From positions 992,001 to 1,056,000 of the forward strand of contig CAVZKG010000001.1 in NCBI GenBank assembly GCA_963775805.1: a DNA stretch of 64,000 nucleotides. Direction: 5' to 3'. The stretch is from JAFAMB01 sp963775805 (lineage in GTDB: Bacteria; Verrucomicrobiota; Verrucomicrobiia; Chthoniobacterales; JAFAMB01). Made by a program: the position numbers and the translations under genes. This document shows, one piece after another, positions 26,655 to 34,629 of the stretch. Under the pieces are notes generated by a model. That model saw nothing but the letters and a program-made list of their open reading frames with translations. It was not told where the DNA came from and did no database searches. Each line of letters opens with the position of its first letter. Within the stretch, counting starts at the first letter, position 1.

Positions 26655-28064
26655 ATGGATACCCCCTTTCTCCCGGAAAATTTTCTTCTCTCAAATCCGA
26701 CTAGCCGAAGCCTCTACTTCGAACTCGCCGAATCGTTGCCAATCTTCGACTATCATTGTCATATCCCTGCGACAGAAATCGCCGAAAATCGTCAGTTCAA
26801 GAACCTGACACAGATCTGGCTCGCGGGGGATCACTATAAATGGCGGGCAATGCGCGCCAACGGAGTCCCCGAACAATTTATTACCGGCGGCGCGAGTGAC
26901 TACGATAAATTCCTTGCGTACGCCCGAACAGTTCCCGCGACGCTGAGAAACCCGCTCTACCACTGGACCCACATCGAACTCCGGCGTTACTTCGGGATCA
27001 ACGAACTGCTGAACGAAGAGTCTGCCCCCGGAATCTGGGCCCAGGCGAATGAGCAACTCAAAGAATTAACAGTTCATCGGATCCTGGAAAGGTTTCGCGT
27101 TTCGGTTATCTGCACCAACGACGATCCTACCGACGATCTGGTTCCCCACCAGACGATAGCAAAATCAGAATTGCCGACACGCGTTTACCCGGCATTCAGA
27201 CCAGACAAGGTATTTGCCATTGACGAACACGACCTTTTTGAGAGTTGGCTCGATCGTCTGGAAAAAGCGAGTGGGGTTCAATGCAATGACTTGGCTGGTC
27301 TGTTGAAGGCGCTACGGGTCCGGCACGAGTTTTTCGGATCGCAGGGCGCAAAATTATCCGATCACGGAATCCCGTTCTGCTACTCGGAACCATGCACTGA
27401 GACCGAGGCGGCCGCAATCTATGCCCGTTCGCGTGCCGGAAGCGCAGTGAAGCCAGCAGAAGCCATTCAGTTTCGCAGTTTCATGCTGCGATACTTCGCG
27501 GAACTAGACGCCGATGCGGGCTGGACCAAACAGTTGCATCTGGGGGCGCTTCGCAATACGAACCGCCGCAGGCTACGGGAATTTGGCTCTGACACCGGCT
27601 TTGATTCAATCGGTGATTGGCAGCAAGCGGAATCACTATGCCGGTTCCTCGATCAATTGGAAAGCGCCGGAAAACTTCCGAAGATGATCCTCTACAATCT
27701 GAATCCGAGTGATAACTACGTTTTGGCAACGATGATCGGCAATTTTCAGGACGGATCAATTCCTGGGAAATTACAGTTCGGAAGCGGGTGGTGGTTTCTC
27801 GACCAGAAGGAGGGCATGGAGTGGCAGATCAATGCGCTTTCGAACGTTGGTTTGCTTAGCCGTTTCGTCGGCATGCTAACGGACTCCCGGAGCTTTATGT
27901 CTTATCCACGACACGAATATTTTCGTCGCCTCTTTTGCGACATGGTCGGCAAGGACGTTGAGCGGGGTGAAATCCCCAATGATCACCAACTCCTTTCGAC
28001 ACTGATCCGCGGAGTCTGCTACGAAAACGCGAAAGCCTACTTCGGCCTTGCAGCGGGCGCTTAA
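26655..28064 (+). CDS. uxaC: Glucuronate/galacturonate isomerase
   Basis: The product has 469 residues, the usual length of UxaC. Family marks include IFDYHCHIPATEIAENRQF with the metal-binding H-x-H at the first strand, IWLAGDHYKWRAMRANGV, and the C-terminal block LYNLNPSDNYVLATMIGNF, FGSGWWFLDQKEGM and RSFMSYPRHEYFRRL. UxaC is an amidohydrolase-superfamily enzyme that converts D-glucuronate to D-fructuronate and D-galacturonate to D-tagaturonate in the cytoplasm. The gene is divergent from the gntR-larA-like operon and convergent with the SDR gene. A repeat-rich 119-base junction follows its stop. Confidence 0.96.
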   Translation: MDTPFLPENFLLSNPTSRSLYFELAESLPIFDYHCHIPATEIAENRQFKNLTQIWLAGDHYKWRAMRANGVPEQFITGGASDYDKFLAYARTVPATLRNPLYHWTHIELRRYFGINELLNEESAPGIWAQANEQLKELTVHRILERFRVSVICTNDDPTDDLVPHQTIAKSELPTRVYPAFRPDKVFAIDEHDLFESWLDRLEKASGVQCNDLAGLLKALRVRHEFFGSQGAKLSDHGIPFCYSEPCTETEAAAIYARSRAGSAVKPAEAIQFRSFMLRYFAELDADAGWTKQLHLGALRNTNRRRLREFGSDTGFDSIGDWQQAESLCRFLDQLESAGKLPKMILYNLNPSDNYVLATMIGNFQDGSIPGKLQFGSGWWFLDQKEGMEWQINALSNVGLLSRFVGMLTDSRSFMSYPRHEYFRRLFCDMVGKDVERGEIPNDHQLLSTLIRGVCYENAKAYFGLAAGA

Positions 28065-28183
28065 GCGTTCGGCGTTCGGCGTTCAACGGCGGACAAATCC
28101 AATATAGAGTCAACTCGCTATGTTCGGGCCCAATCAACTAAGATCTTGAACTCCGAACTCCGAACTCCGAACTGTGAACGCGC
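28065..28183. repeat. Mirrored GTTCGG-type short repeats at a convergent junction
   Basis: After the uxaC stop there is a GCGTTCGGCGTTCGGCGTTC run, and before the SDR stop the opposite-strand run GAACTCCGAACTCCGAAC ends the junction at 28148-28183. Read on one strand the two are imperfect inverted copies (GTTCGGCGTTCGGCGTTC against GTTCGGAGTTCGGAGTTC). A transcript across the junction could fold into a long stem, which could end transcription from either side. Confidence 0.65.
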
Positions 28184-28990
28184 CTAGATGGTCTGCGAGA
28201 GAAACCCGCCGTCCACCCGGAGATCGGTCCCCGTGACATAACCGCTCGCTTTTTCGCTGGCTAAGTAAATCGCGGCACCCGCAATCTCGGATGGGATCCC
28301 AAACCGGCCGATTGCTGTATGCCCAAGAATCACCTGTCCGCGTGCTGTGGGCGTTCCATCTTCGTTGAACAACAAGCGGCGGTTCTGCTCACCGGGAAAA
28401 AAGCCGGGAGTGATCGAGTTGACGCGTAGATTAAAGGGCGCCCATTCCCGTGCTAAAAAACGTGTCAGATTCAGGAGAGCTGCTTTGGCCGCGGAATAAG
28501 CAACAACCCGTGAAAGCGGCAAATGGGCGGAAACGCTCGCAATATTGATGATACTCCCTTTACGATTACTCTTCATCGCGGGCCCGAACACCTGGCACGG
28601 CAGAAGCGCTCCCCCGACAAGGTTGACATCGAAGGAGTCCCGCCAATCGCCAACATGGATTTCTTCAAATCGCTTATCAGCGGTCACAGTGACACGCGGA
28701 TCGTTTCCGCCGGCAGCGTTCACCAGGATCGTCGGAGTACCCAAAGCACTTGCGACACCGTCGCGAGCAGTTTGAAGGGATTCGACACTCAACGCGTCGG
28801 CCGAGAAAAATTGGGCAGCTCCTCCTTGCTTATGAATCGAGCGGACACGCTCGGCTCCGCGCTCAGCGTTTCTTCCCAGCACGGCCACTTTGGCACCGGA
28901 GGCGGCTAATCCCTCGGCGATGGCCCCTCCGAGGACGCCGGTAGCACCAAGGACAACAGCCACTTCTCCGGTAAGGTCAAATAGATTCAC
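28184..28990 (-). CDS. SDR oxidoreductase, probable D-mannonate/fructuronate oxidoreductase
   Basis: The product has 268 residues and is a classical short-chain dehydrogenase: VVLGATGVLGGAIAEGLA for the dinucleotide, NAAGGNDPR at the N-A-G position, catalytic serine in NIASVSAH, Y-x3-K as VAYSAAKAALL, and a C-terminal TGTDLRVDGGFLSQTI. The opening and length resemble the SDR-type UxuB of Bacillus (YjmF), which reduces D-fructuronate to D-mannonate. Its place between uxaC and uxaE, with the shared operator element 28 bases before its ATG, supports that role. Oxidation of another sugar acid cannot be excluded. No UxaB- or UxuB-type long-chain dehydrogenase is present in the window. Confidence 0.8.
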   Translation of the reverse strand: MNLFDLTGEVAVVLGATGVLGGAIAEGLAASGAKVAVLGRNAERGAERVRSIHKQGGAAQFFSADALSVESLQTARDGVASALGTPTILVNAAGGNDPRVTVTADKRFEEIHVGDWRDSFDVNLVGGALLPCQVFGPAMKSNRKGSIINIASVSAHLPLSRVVAYSAAKAALLNLTRFLAREWAPFNLRVNSITPGFFPGEQNRRLLFNEDGTPTARGQVILGHTAIGRFGIPSEIAGAAIYLASEKASGYVTGTDLRVDGGFLSQTI

Positions 28991-29018
28991 TTTGACAAGG
29001 TTCTCCGAACCTGTTTAA

Positions 29019-29036
29019 TGGTCAAGTGGTAAGGCC
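29019..29036 (-). promoter_or_regulatory. Candidate uronate-regulon operator, copy 2
   Basis: The plus strand reads TGGTCAAGTGGTAAGGCC; its complement differs from the copy at 26588-26605 by a single base. It lies between the divergent SDR gene (ATG at 28990) and uxaE (start near 29121). In both copies the element points the same way relative to the minus-strand SDR gene and plus-strand uxaC. Confidence 0.6.
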
Positions 29037-29120
29037 ATCCCTTAGCACGCCCAATCCTGCCGTTCCAACCTTACCCCGAGAACTGCAGATCGAGTCACCC
29101 CCCCATATTTCCCGATCCAC

Positions 29121-30380
29121 GTGATCAGCTATTTCGTGAATATCAAAAAGCACACGTTCGGCGTCGGCGACCGATTCGCTCACCAGGGCAAAGCACAACT
29201 CAAAGCGATATTGCAGGCGCACGGCGCAGGATTAGACGTTTATCCAGTCTGGAATAAATCGAATCGCGAGCACACGATCATCGGAAGCAGGCCGGATGAT
29301 CTGCGCGCCGAAGCCGACAACGCCACTGCCGCGCTCGGCTGGAGCCGTGCTTATTATGTCGATGCCGACCATATTTCACTCAAAACGGTCGAACCTTTCA
29401 TTTCGGCCAGTAACTTCTTCACTTTGGACGTGGCTGATTTCACGGGGACCCCTGCCCCCGAAGATTCGATCAACCGGTTCGCTGAATCTCTCCGAAAGTA
29501 TCATGGCCCACTTGCGATCCCTGGGATCGATCGGCCATTCGTTCTGGACGAGGCAACCGTGCGGGCTGCTGCCGGAAAATTTCTATTAGCAATCCAGGAA
29601 GCGGGAAAGATTTACCGTTATATCGCGGAGAGAAAAGGAGCCGGGAACTTTGTCACCGAGGTATCAGTCGACGAAACGGACTCCCCTCAAAATCCAGTCG
29701 AATTGTTTTTGATTCTCGCGATGACCGCTCAGGAACAGGTGCCGATCCAGACGGTCGCTCCGAAATTTACCGGACGCTTCAACAAAGGGGTCGACTATGC
29801 CGGCGACCTCGCTCAGTTCGAGAAGGAGTTTGACGAGGACCTTTTTGTTATCCAATTCGCAATCGGTGAATTTCAACTGCCTGAAACTCTTAAGCTCAGC
29901 GTTCATTCAGGAAGCGACAAGTTCTCGATCTACCCAATCATCAACCGTCTCATCAAGAAGCACAAAGCAGGTCTCCACGTGAAAACGGCAGGCACGACCT
30001 GGTTGGAGGAAGTCATCGGACTCGCTGAATCGGGCGGAGCAGGCTTGGAGCTTGTTAAGGAGATTTATTCGGAGGCTTTCGACCATTTCGCCGAGTTGGC
30101 AGCTCCCTACCGTACGGTTATCGACATCGATCCGCTCCGTCTTCCGGAGCCGAAAACTGTGCAAACATGGGGCTCATCGCAGTATGCGGACACCCTGCGC
30201 CACGTCGAACATTCACCCGACTACAATCCGAATTTTCGCCAACTGCTTCATGTCGGATTCAAGGTGGCGGCGAAAATGGGACCCCGATTTACCGATGCCC
30301 TGACTGAGAACGAAGAGATCGTCGCCAAAAACGTCACCGAAAACCTCTTTGACAGACATCTGAAACCGCTTTTTGCATGA
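29121..30380 (+). CDS. uxaE: D-tagaturonate epimerase
   Basis: The product has about 419 residues from a GTG at 29121; GTG at 29136 is an alternative, and no ATG lies in frame upstream. The strongly conserved N-terminal block FGVGDRFAHQGKAQLKAI, the segment VWNKSNREHTIIGSRPDD and YYVDADHISLKTVEPFI identify the UxaE family, first characterised in Thermotoga. It epimerises D-tagaturonate to D-fructuronate, letting galacturonate enter the mannonate branch instead of using tagaturonate reductase and altronate dehydratase. It lies between the operator-containing intergenic region and the hexuronate transporter gene, which follows after 144 bases. Confidence 0.9.
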   Translation: MISYFVNIKKHTFGVGDRFAHQGKAQLKAILQAHGAGLDVYPVWNKSNREHTIIGSRPDDLRAEADNATAALGWSRAYYVDADHISLKTVEPFISASNFFTLDVADFTGTPAPEDSINRFAESLRKYHGPLAIPGIDRPFVLDEATVRAAAGKFLLAIQEAGKIYRYIAERKGAGNFVTEVSVDETDSPQNPVELFLILAMTAQEQVPIQTVAPKFTGRFNKGVDYAGDLAQFEKEFDEDLFVIQFAIGEFQLPETLKLSVHSGSDKFSIYPIINRLIKKHKAGLHVKTAGTTWLEEVIGLAESGGAGLELVKEIYSEAFDHFAELAAPYRTVIDIDPLRLPEPKTVQTWGSSQYADTLRHVEHSPDYNPNFRQLLHVGFKVAAKMGPRFTDALTENEEIVAKNVTENLFDRHLKPLFA

Positions 30381-30524
30381 AAAAAGTGATCCATCAAAAG
30401 AGGGCTGCATCAGAGCGATTTCGATTTCCAATAAAATACCCACCTTTGGGTCCACTCACTCCCGTTTCCGACCGCAGCCGATCGCAACCTCTACGATCAG
30501 TCCAGGACTTCGAAAGAGAATTTT

Positions 30525-31856
30525 ATGGCACAGCAAGTTAAACTCAACGAACCCGTCGCCCCTCTCGGGACCGCCGGCACGTACCGATGGGTGATTTGCG
30601 GCCTGCTGTTTTTTGCCACGACCATTAACTATATGGACCGGCAAATCCTGTCATTGCTCAAATCGATCCTCGACAATGAATTGCATTGGAGCAACGCGGA
30701 TTTTGGAGCAGTGAACTCTGCATTTCAAGGCGCGTACGCAGTTGGAGGGCTTCTGTTCGGCTGGTTGGTAGATCGCCTCGGAAGCAAGATTGGCTACGCC
30801 TTGTCGATTTCGGGCTGGAGTCTTGCCGCCATGGGACACGCTTTGGTTACGACCGTGGGTGGTTTTTTTGCGGCGCGTATTTGTCTGGGTGTCAGCGAGG
30901 CCGGAAATTTCCCGTCGGCTATTAAGACCGTGGCACTCTGGTTCCCGAAAAAAGAACGAACGCTCGCCACTAGTTTATTCAATTCAGGATCCAATTTTGG
31001 ACCAATTATCGCACCGATTTTAATCCCGTGGATCGCTCTCACCTGGGGCTGGCACATGACATTCATTGTCGCCGGATTGGCCGGATTCGCGTGGCTCTTT
31101 TTCTGGATTCCTTTTTACGATGAACCGGAGCGACAACGGAGACTGAATGCTCAGGAGCTTGCCTATATTCAGAGCGACCGGGACGAAACCCATTCGGAGG
31201 GTGGTCCGAAGATCCCCTGGGCCAGTCTCCTGAAATACCGGCAGACCTGGTCGATTGTCATCTCAAAGCTATTAACCGATCCAGTCTGGTGGTTCTTTCT
31301 CATCTGGCTGCCGGACTATTTCAAGAAGACTCGAAATTTAGACATAACGCACAGTTGGATTCATCTCGTCACGATCTACGCGATCATTACTGTCCTGAGC
31401 AATATCGGCGGCTGGCTCCCTGGTCATTTTATGCGGCTCGGCTGGAGCGTCACACGCGCGCGCAAAACGTCGATGTTCATTTTCGCGCTCTGCGTGGTCC
31501 CGATTTTATTTGTGACTTATGTCGGTGATTGGACGGCTGTGTTGCTGATCGGTCTTGCCGGGTCGGCACACCAGTCCTGGTCTGCAAGCCTCTATTCCAC
31601 CGCATCAGATATGTTCCCAAAAAACGCAGTGGCATCTTTGATCGGATTGGGTAGCGCCTTTGGCTCGGTCGGTGGAATGGTTTTCCCGATCTTTACCGGG
31701 CTGTTACTCGACAAATTTCAAGCTTCCGGTAACGTAACGGCCGGTTACACTATTCTCTTCCTCATCTGTGCGTTCGCCTATCTGCTCGCGTTTGGCTTGA
31801 GCCATCTATGCGCACCTAAATTTGAGGAACTCACCGCGCAAGAACTGACGAAATAA
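30525..31856 (+). CDS. exuT: MFS hexuronate transporter (ExuT/ACS family)
   Basis: The product has 443 residues with about twelve transmembrane segments. The N-terminus (RWVICGLLFFATTINYMDRQ) with the N-Y-x-D-R motif of helix 1, the loop GWLVDRLGSKIGY after helix 2, and GVSEAGNFPSAIKTVALWF in helix 4 are typical of anion:cation symporters in the hexuronate group. It would import glucuronate and galacturonate with protons across the inner membrane. It is the last gene of the uronate cluster, co-directional with uxaE. The gene symbol is assigned by family and context; substrate range has not been read from binding residues. Confidence 0.88.
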   Translation: MAQQVKLNEPVAPLGTAGTYRWVICGLLFFATTINYMDRQILSLLKSILDNELHWSNADFGAVNSAFQGAYAVGGLLFGWLVDRLGSKIGYALSISGWSLAAMGHALVTTVGGFFAARICLGVSEAGNFPSAIKTVALWFPKKERTLATSLFNSGSNFGPIIAPILIPWIALTWGWHMTFIVAGLAGFAWLFFWIPFYDEPERQRRLNAQELAYIQSDRDETHSEGGPKIPWASLLKYRQTWSIVISKLLTDPVWWFFLIWLPDYFKKTRNLDITHSWIHLVTIYAIITVLSNIGGWLPGHFMRLGWSVTRARKTSMFIFALCVVPILFVTYVGDWTAVLLIGLAGSAHQSWSASLYSTASDMFPKNAVASLIGLGSAFGSVGGMVFPIFTGLLLDKFQASGNVTAGYTILFLICAFAYLLAFGLSHLCAPKFEELTAQELTK

Positions 31857-32005
31857 TCGATCGTGCGGCCTTCGCTTCGGGACGAAGAATCTCTGACAGT
31901 GACGCCAGCGCAGACACGGTCCCGCCGTTGCCCGGATCGCATTGGAAGAATTGGGGGATTTTCGCTCAACGTCGGAAGTTAATAGCCGAAGATAGATTAA
32001 GCGCC

Positions 32006-32554
32006 ATGCTATCTGCACGTCAGGTTAACAGTCGAGCATTGCTGCCCCTGTGTATTGGGCTTAGCCTTTTTTCGCTTCTAATCGGCACAATCAATGCCCA
32101 AGTCGTCGCTTTTGGTGCCAGCAACGTCTCGGGTGCCGGTATTCCGCCTGACCAAGCTTGGCCTGCCATGCTCGCACGACTACTCCAAGAAAAAGGCTAT
32201 CGAGTTCACGTCACGAATGCGGGCGTCGCCGGTGATTCGACGAGGGAAATGCTCGCGCGGCTCGATTCGTCGATTCCAGCGGGGACAACGGTTGTTATCT
32301 TGGATTTTAGTGGAGGATTCTTTAACAACCGCAAGTACAACATACCTCACGAAGAAGGGGTTTCCGACATGAAGGCCATCGTCAGTCGCCTCAAGTCACG
32401 CGGCATCAAAGTCGTTCCGGAAATGACGAGCCACATGCCGACGAACTTAAAGCAACCCGACCAGATTCACCTTACTCCAGAGGGGCATCGTCAATTCGCC
32501 GCAAAGCTCCTACCGTGGGTAATCGCGGCTCTCGGTGACTCACACTCTGGCTGA
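32006..32554 (+). CDS. Secreted GDSL/SGNH-like hydrolase with altered first block
   Basis: From the ATG at 32006 the product has 182 residues with a signal peptide (LLPLCIGLSLFSLLIGTINA). The mature part resembles TesA-type arylesterases: block I reads VVAFGASNVSGAG, where most relatives have G-D-S; the serine is kept and the aspartate is alanine. A glycine/asparagine-bearing segment (DFSGGFFNNRK) replaces the usual G-x-N-D block, and block V is kept as DQIHLTPEGHRQFA with D and H of the triad. It is likely an exported esterase or acyl hydrolase. It ends 11 bases before the next gene, so the two are probably co-transcribed. An upstream in-frame start at 31928 would remove the signal from the terminus and is less likely. 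Confidence 0.75.
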   Translation: MLSARQVNSRALLPLCIGLSLFSLLIGTINAQVVAFGASNVSGAGIPPDQAWPAMLARLLQEKGYRVHVTNAGVAGDSTREMLARLDSSIPAGTTVVILDFSGGFFNNRKYNIPHEEGVSDMKAIVSRLKSRGIKVVPEMTSHMPTNLKQPDQIHLTPEGHRQFAAKLLPWVIAALGDSHSG

Positions 32555-32565
32555 CGAAACAGGCA

Positions 32566-34056
32566 GTGAAGGCTTTCTTCGAAGAACTCAGGACCCACCG
32601 AATTTATCGGATTGCGGCCGCGTACCTGGTCTCTTGCTGGCTTATCCTGCAGATCGCCGCGTTGCTAAGCTCGGCACTCGGCCTGCCTAATTGGACCCTT
32701 AAAGCGGTCCTCGCGATACTCCTCGCAGGATTGGGTGCTGCCCTGATTGTCGGCTGGCGAATCGATATACGAGTCGCGCGAAATGCAGCAATAAAAACGC
32801 GCCCCCGTCGAACCCATCTCGTATTTCTGCCGATCGCAATCTTGTTTATCCTTGTTGGCAGTACACTGATCGTTTCCGTTTACCTCGACGCCAATCGTAC
32901 GGCCAGGCCAAGCGACTTAGTTCTTCAACCATCAGGCCAAGCCGCTGAATCTGGAACGCCCATACCAGATATCGCACTGCCTGATGGCACTCATATTTCA
33001 GTTGGTGCCCAGGAGGTTCTGCTCGGCGATAAAGATCTAGGCCTCCGCTCGGTGGCTTCAAATGGTATTGCTGTCATCGAAAACCGGCCAGGACGAATCA
33101 GATTTTTGGCAGGGGCGGGTTTCAGCACCTATCTATTTGAAGGGACCGACCTTAAACATCTGGACGCTTCGCCACAGTTGGTTTTTGGTCCCGGTGATCC
33201 GGGCGAATTCGACAATGGAGGTGCGCAGGCCTTCGCAGCCGTGCGCGATGGCTCCAGCCTCTTTGCATTTTACCAGGCACAAGACTTAGAGAACCTGCCC
33301 ACAGACACTGCTCTCGGCGTCTCCGGATTCTTCCTCAGTATCGGCGTTGCCGAGTCAGATGACGATGGCAAGACGTGGGCGAAAAAGGGCCAGATTGTCC
33401 GTTCGGAAAAACCGAAAGATTGGGCGTTTGACCCACGCCAGGGTGGCCGAGGAATCGGTTTGGCCGGCGGTATCGCGGACAACAAGGATAAAAAGCTATT
33501 CTACCTGTACTACACCAATCTCTCCACCCCTCAGGGGGGGACCGGAGGCCAAATTGCGGTCGCGCGATGCGATCTCAAGAATGGTCCGCCACTTCCGGGG
33601 AATTGGAAAAAATATTACGAAGGCAAATTCGAAGAGCCTGGCCTGGGCGGAAAGGAGACTCCCGTGATCGATGCCTATTCTTCCGGCCATGCCGGCACAC
33701 GCTACGGTCGTCCTTCCTTTTCAACTCCACTGGGAAAATACGTGATGGCTTACAATGTCACCCAGGCTTCTGAATGGCAGGAAGATGTGGCGCCGAAGAA
33801 CAGCGGAATCTACGTCGCAACCTCCGACGATCTGATTGCCTGGTCTCCGCGCACAAAAGTCGTATCAGGTTATGCTCAGCGAGTTCTAGGCAAACCGCTC
33901 GCCGTGGCGCCGACCTTCGTCTTTGATCCCGGCAACCAATCCTCAGGCTGGATGGTCTATGCTTATACCTCAAAGCTGGCCACGACAAAGACCTCTGGCG
34001 ACGGCACGCCAACCTACATGGTCGGCCGTCGCATCCGCTTGACAAAGAATCCGTGA
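32566..34056 (+). CDS. Membrane-anchored beta-propeller protein with Asp-box
   Basis: The product has 496 residues from a GTG start. The N-terminal part (FFEELRTHRIYRIAAAYLVSCWLILQ, about 1-65, two helices) resembles the membrane module that precedes TPR or cyclase domains in many Proteobacteria and Verrucomicrobia. A third hydrophobic helix follows near 85-110. From about 140 onward the sequence is soluble and probably extracytoplasmic; it contains an Asp-box (SDDDGKTW) and VATSDDLIAWS, both typical of sialidase-like or GH43-like beta-propellers. No catalytic set could be identified. It follows the GDSL-like gene closely and may act on the same cell-surface glycan. Function unknown. Confidence 0.65.
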   Translation: MKAFFEELRTHRIYRIAAAYLVSCWLILQIAALLSSALGLPNWTLKAVLAILLAGLGAALIVGWRIDIRVARNAAIKTRPRRTHLVFLPIAILFILVGSTLIVSVYLDANRTARPSDLVLQPSGQAAESGTPIPDIALPDGTHISVGAQEVLLGDKDLGLRSVASNGIAVIENRPGRIRFLAGAGFSTYLFEGTDLKHLDASPQLVFGPGDPGEFDNGGAQAFAAVRDGSSLFAFYQAQDLENLPTDTALGVSGFFLSIGVAESDDDGKTWAKKGQIVRSEKPKDWAFDPRQGGRGIGLAGGIADNKDKKLFYLYYTNLSTPQGGTGGQIAVARCDLKNGPPLPGNWKKYYEGKFEEPGLGGKETPVIDAYSSGHAGTRYGRPSFSTPLGKYVMAYNVTQASEWQEDVAPKNSGIYVATSDDLIAWSPRTKVVSGYAQRVLGKPLAVAPTFVFDPGNQSSGWMVYAYTSKLATTKTSGDGTPTYMVGRRIRLTKNP

Positions 34057-34259
34057 CTGTCACGGATGAGAATCTCGTAAAGAGAAATTTGAATTTTAAG
34101 CGCTCTCCGAGGACTGGGCCGACACATATCGAGCAATCGTGCGTCCCCTCTCCTTTTCGAGCAAGAATTGCTCTCCAGCTGAGAGTATACTCGCAGTCAG
34201 AACGATTAATTTCCTTGCGACAGGCTACAGGAGCACTCGAGATTGCCGCTCAATAAACG

Positions 34260-34511
34260 ATGAAGGTTTCCACTTCCTCAAGTCTCTGGGCTTTGCTGAT
34301 GCAGCAACAAGAAAGCCGGGTTTCCGAGAACCACCTACACGAGCATCCTCGCGCCGGAAATATGATTTGTCTCGCTGCGGAAGTACACGACCGAATCTAC
34401 CGTGGCCAGCTCGAGAATTTTTCCGACATTGCCAAGGAATTGCAGTCGATTATTGCGACCCAAATCAAGAACGACCGCGAGAATCGGCAACCGACCCGCT
34501 ACGTCGAGTGA
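34260..34511 (+). CDS. Small hypothetical protein, doubtful
   Basis: This 83-residue frame has a helical, charged C-terminal half (HDRIYRGQLENFSDIAKELQ) that looks protein-like. It has no recognisable domain and no good Shine-Dalgarno before its ATG. Other frames in the same DNA are also open. Confidence 0.35.
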   Translation: MKVSTSSSLWALLMQQQESRVSENHLHEHPRAGNMICLAAEVHDRIYRGQLENFSDIAKELQSIIATQIKNDRENRQPTRYVE

Positions 34512-34545
34512 ATGGCACGGTGTGCGTGAATGGCAATTAGGAAAG

Positions 34546-34599
34546 GCCGCCTAAACGCCTAAACGCCGAACCCGAACGTCGAACGGTGAACGCCTGAGG
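34546..34599. repeat. GCCTAAAC / GTCGAACG short-repeat patch
   Basis: The sequence contains CGCCTAAACGCCTAAACGCC followed by variants of CGAAC (CCGAAC, GTCGAACG, GTGAACG). It belongs to the same class of low-complexity GTTCGG/CCGAAC repeats as those at 28065-28183. It lies just before the phosphoketolase gene. Confidence 0.6.
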
Positions 34600-34629
34600 A
34601 CCAGCAGGCAATTGTTCGCAATTTTTAAC

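Larger units (their letters stand above)
34057..34629. other. Intergenic region before phosphoketolase
   Basis: This stretch holds one weak short frame (34260-34511) and a short-repeat patch (34546-34599), both listed separately. No RNA gene or clear terminator is seen. Confidence 0.5.
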
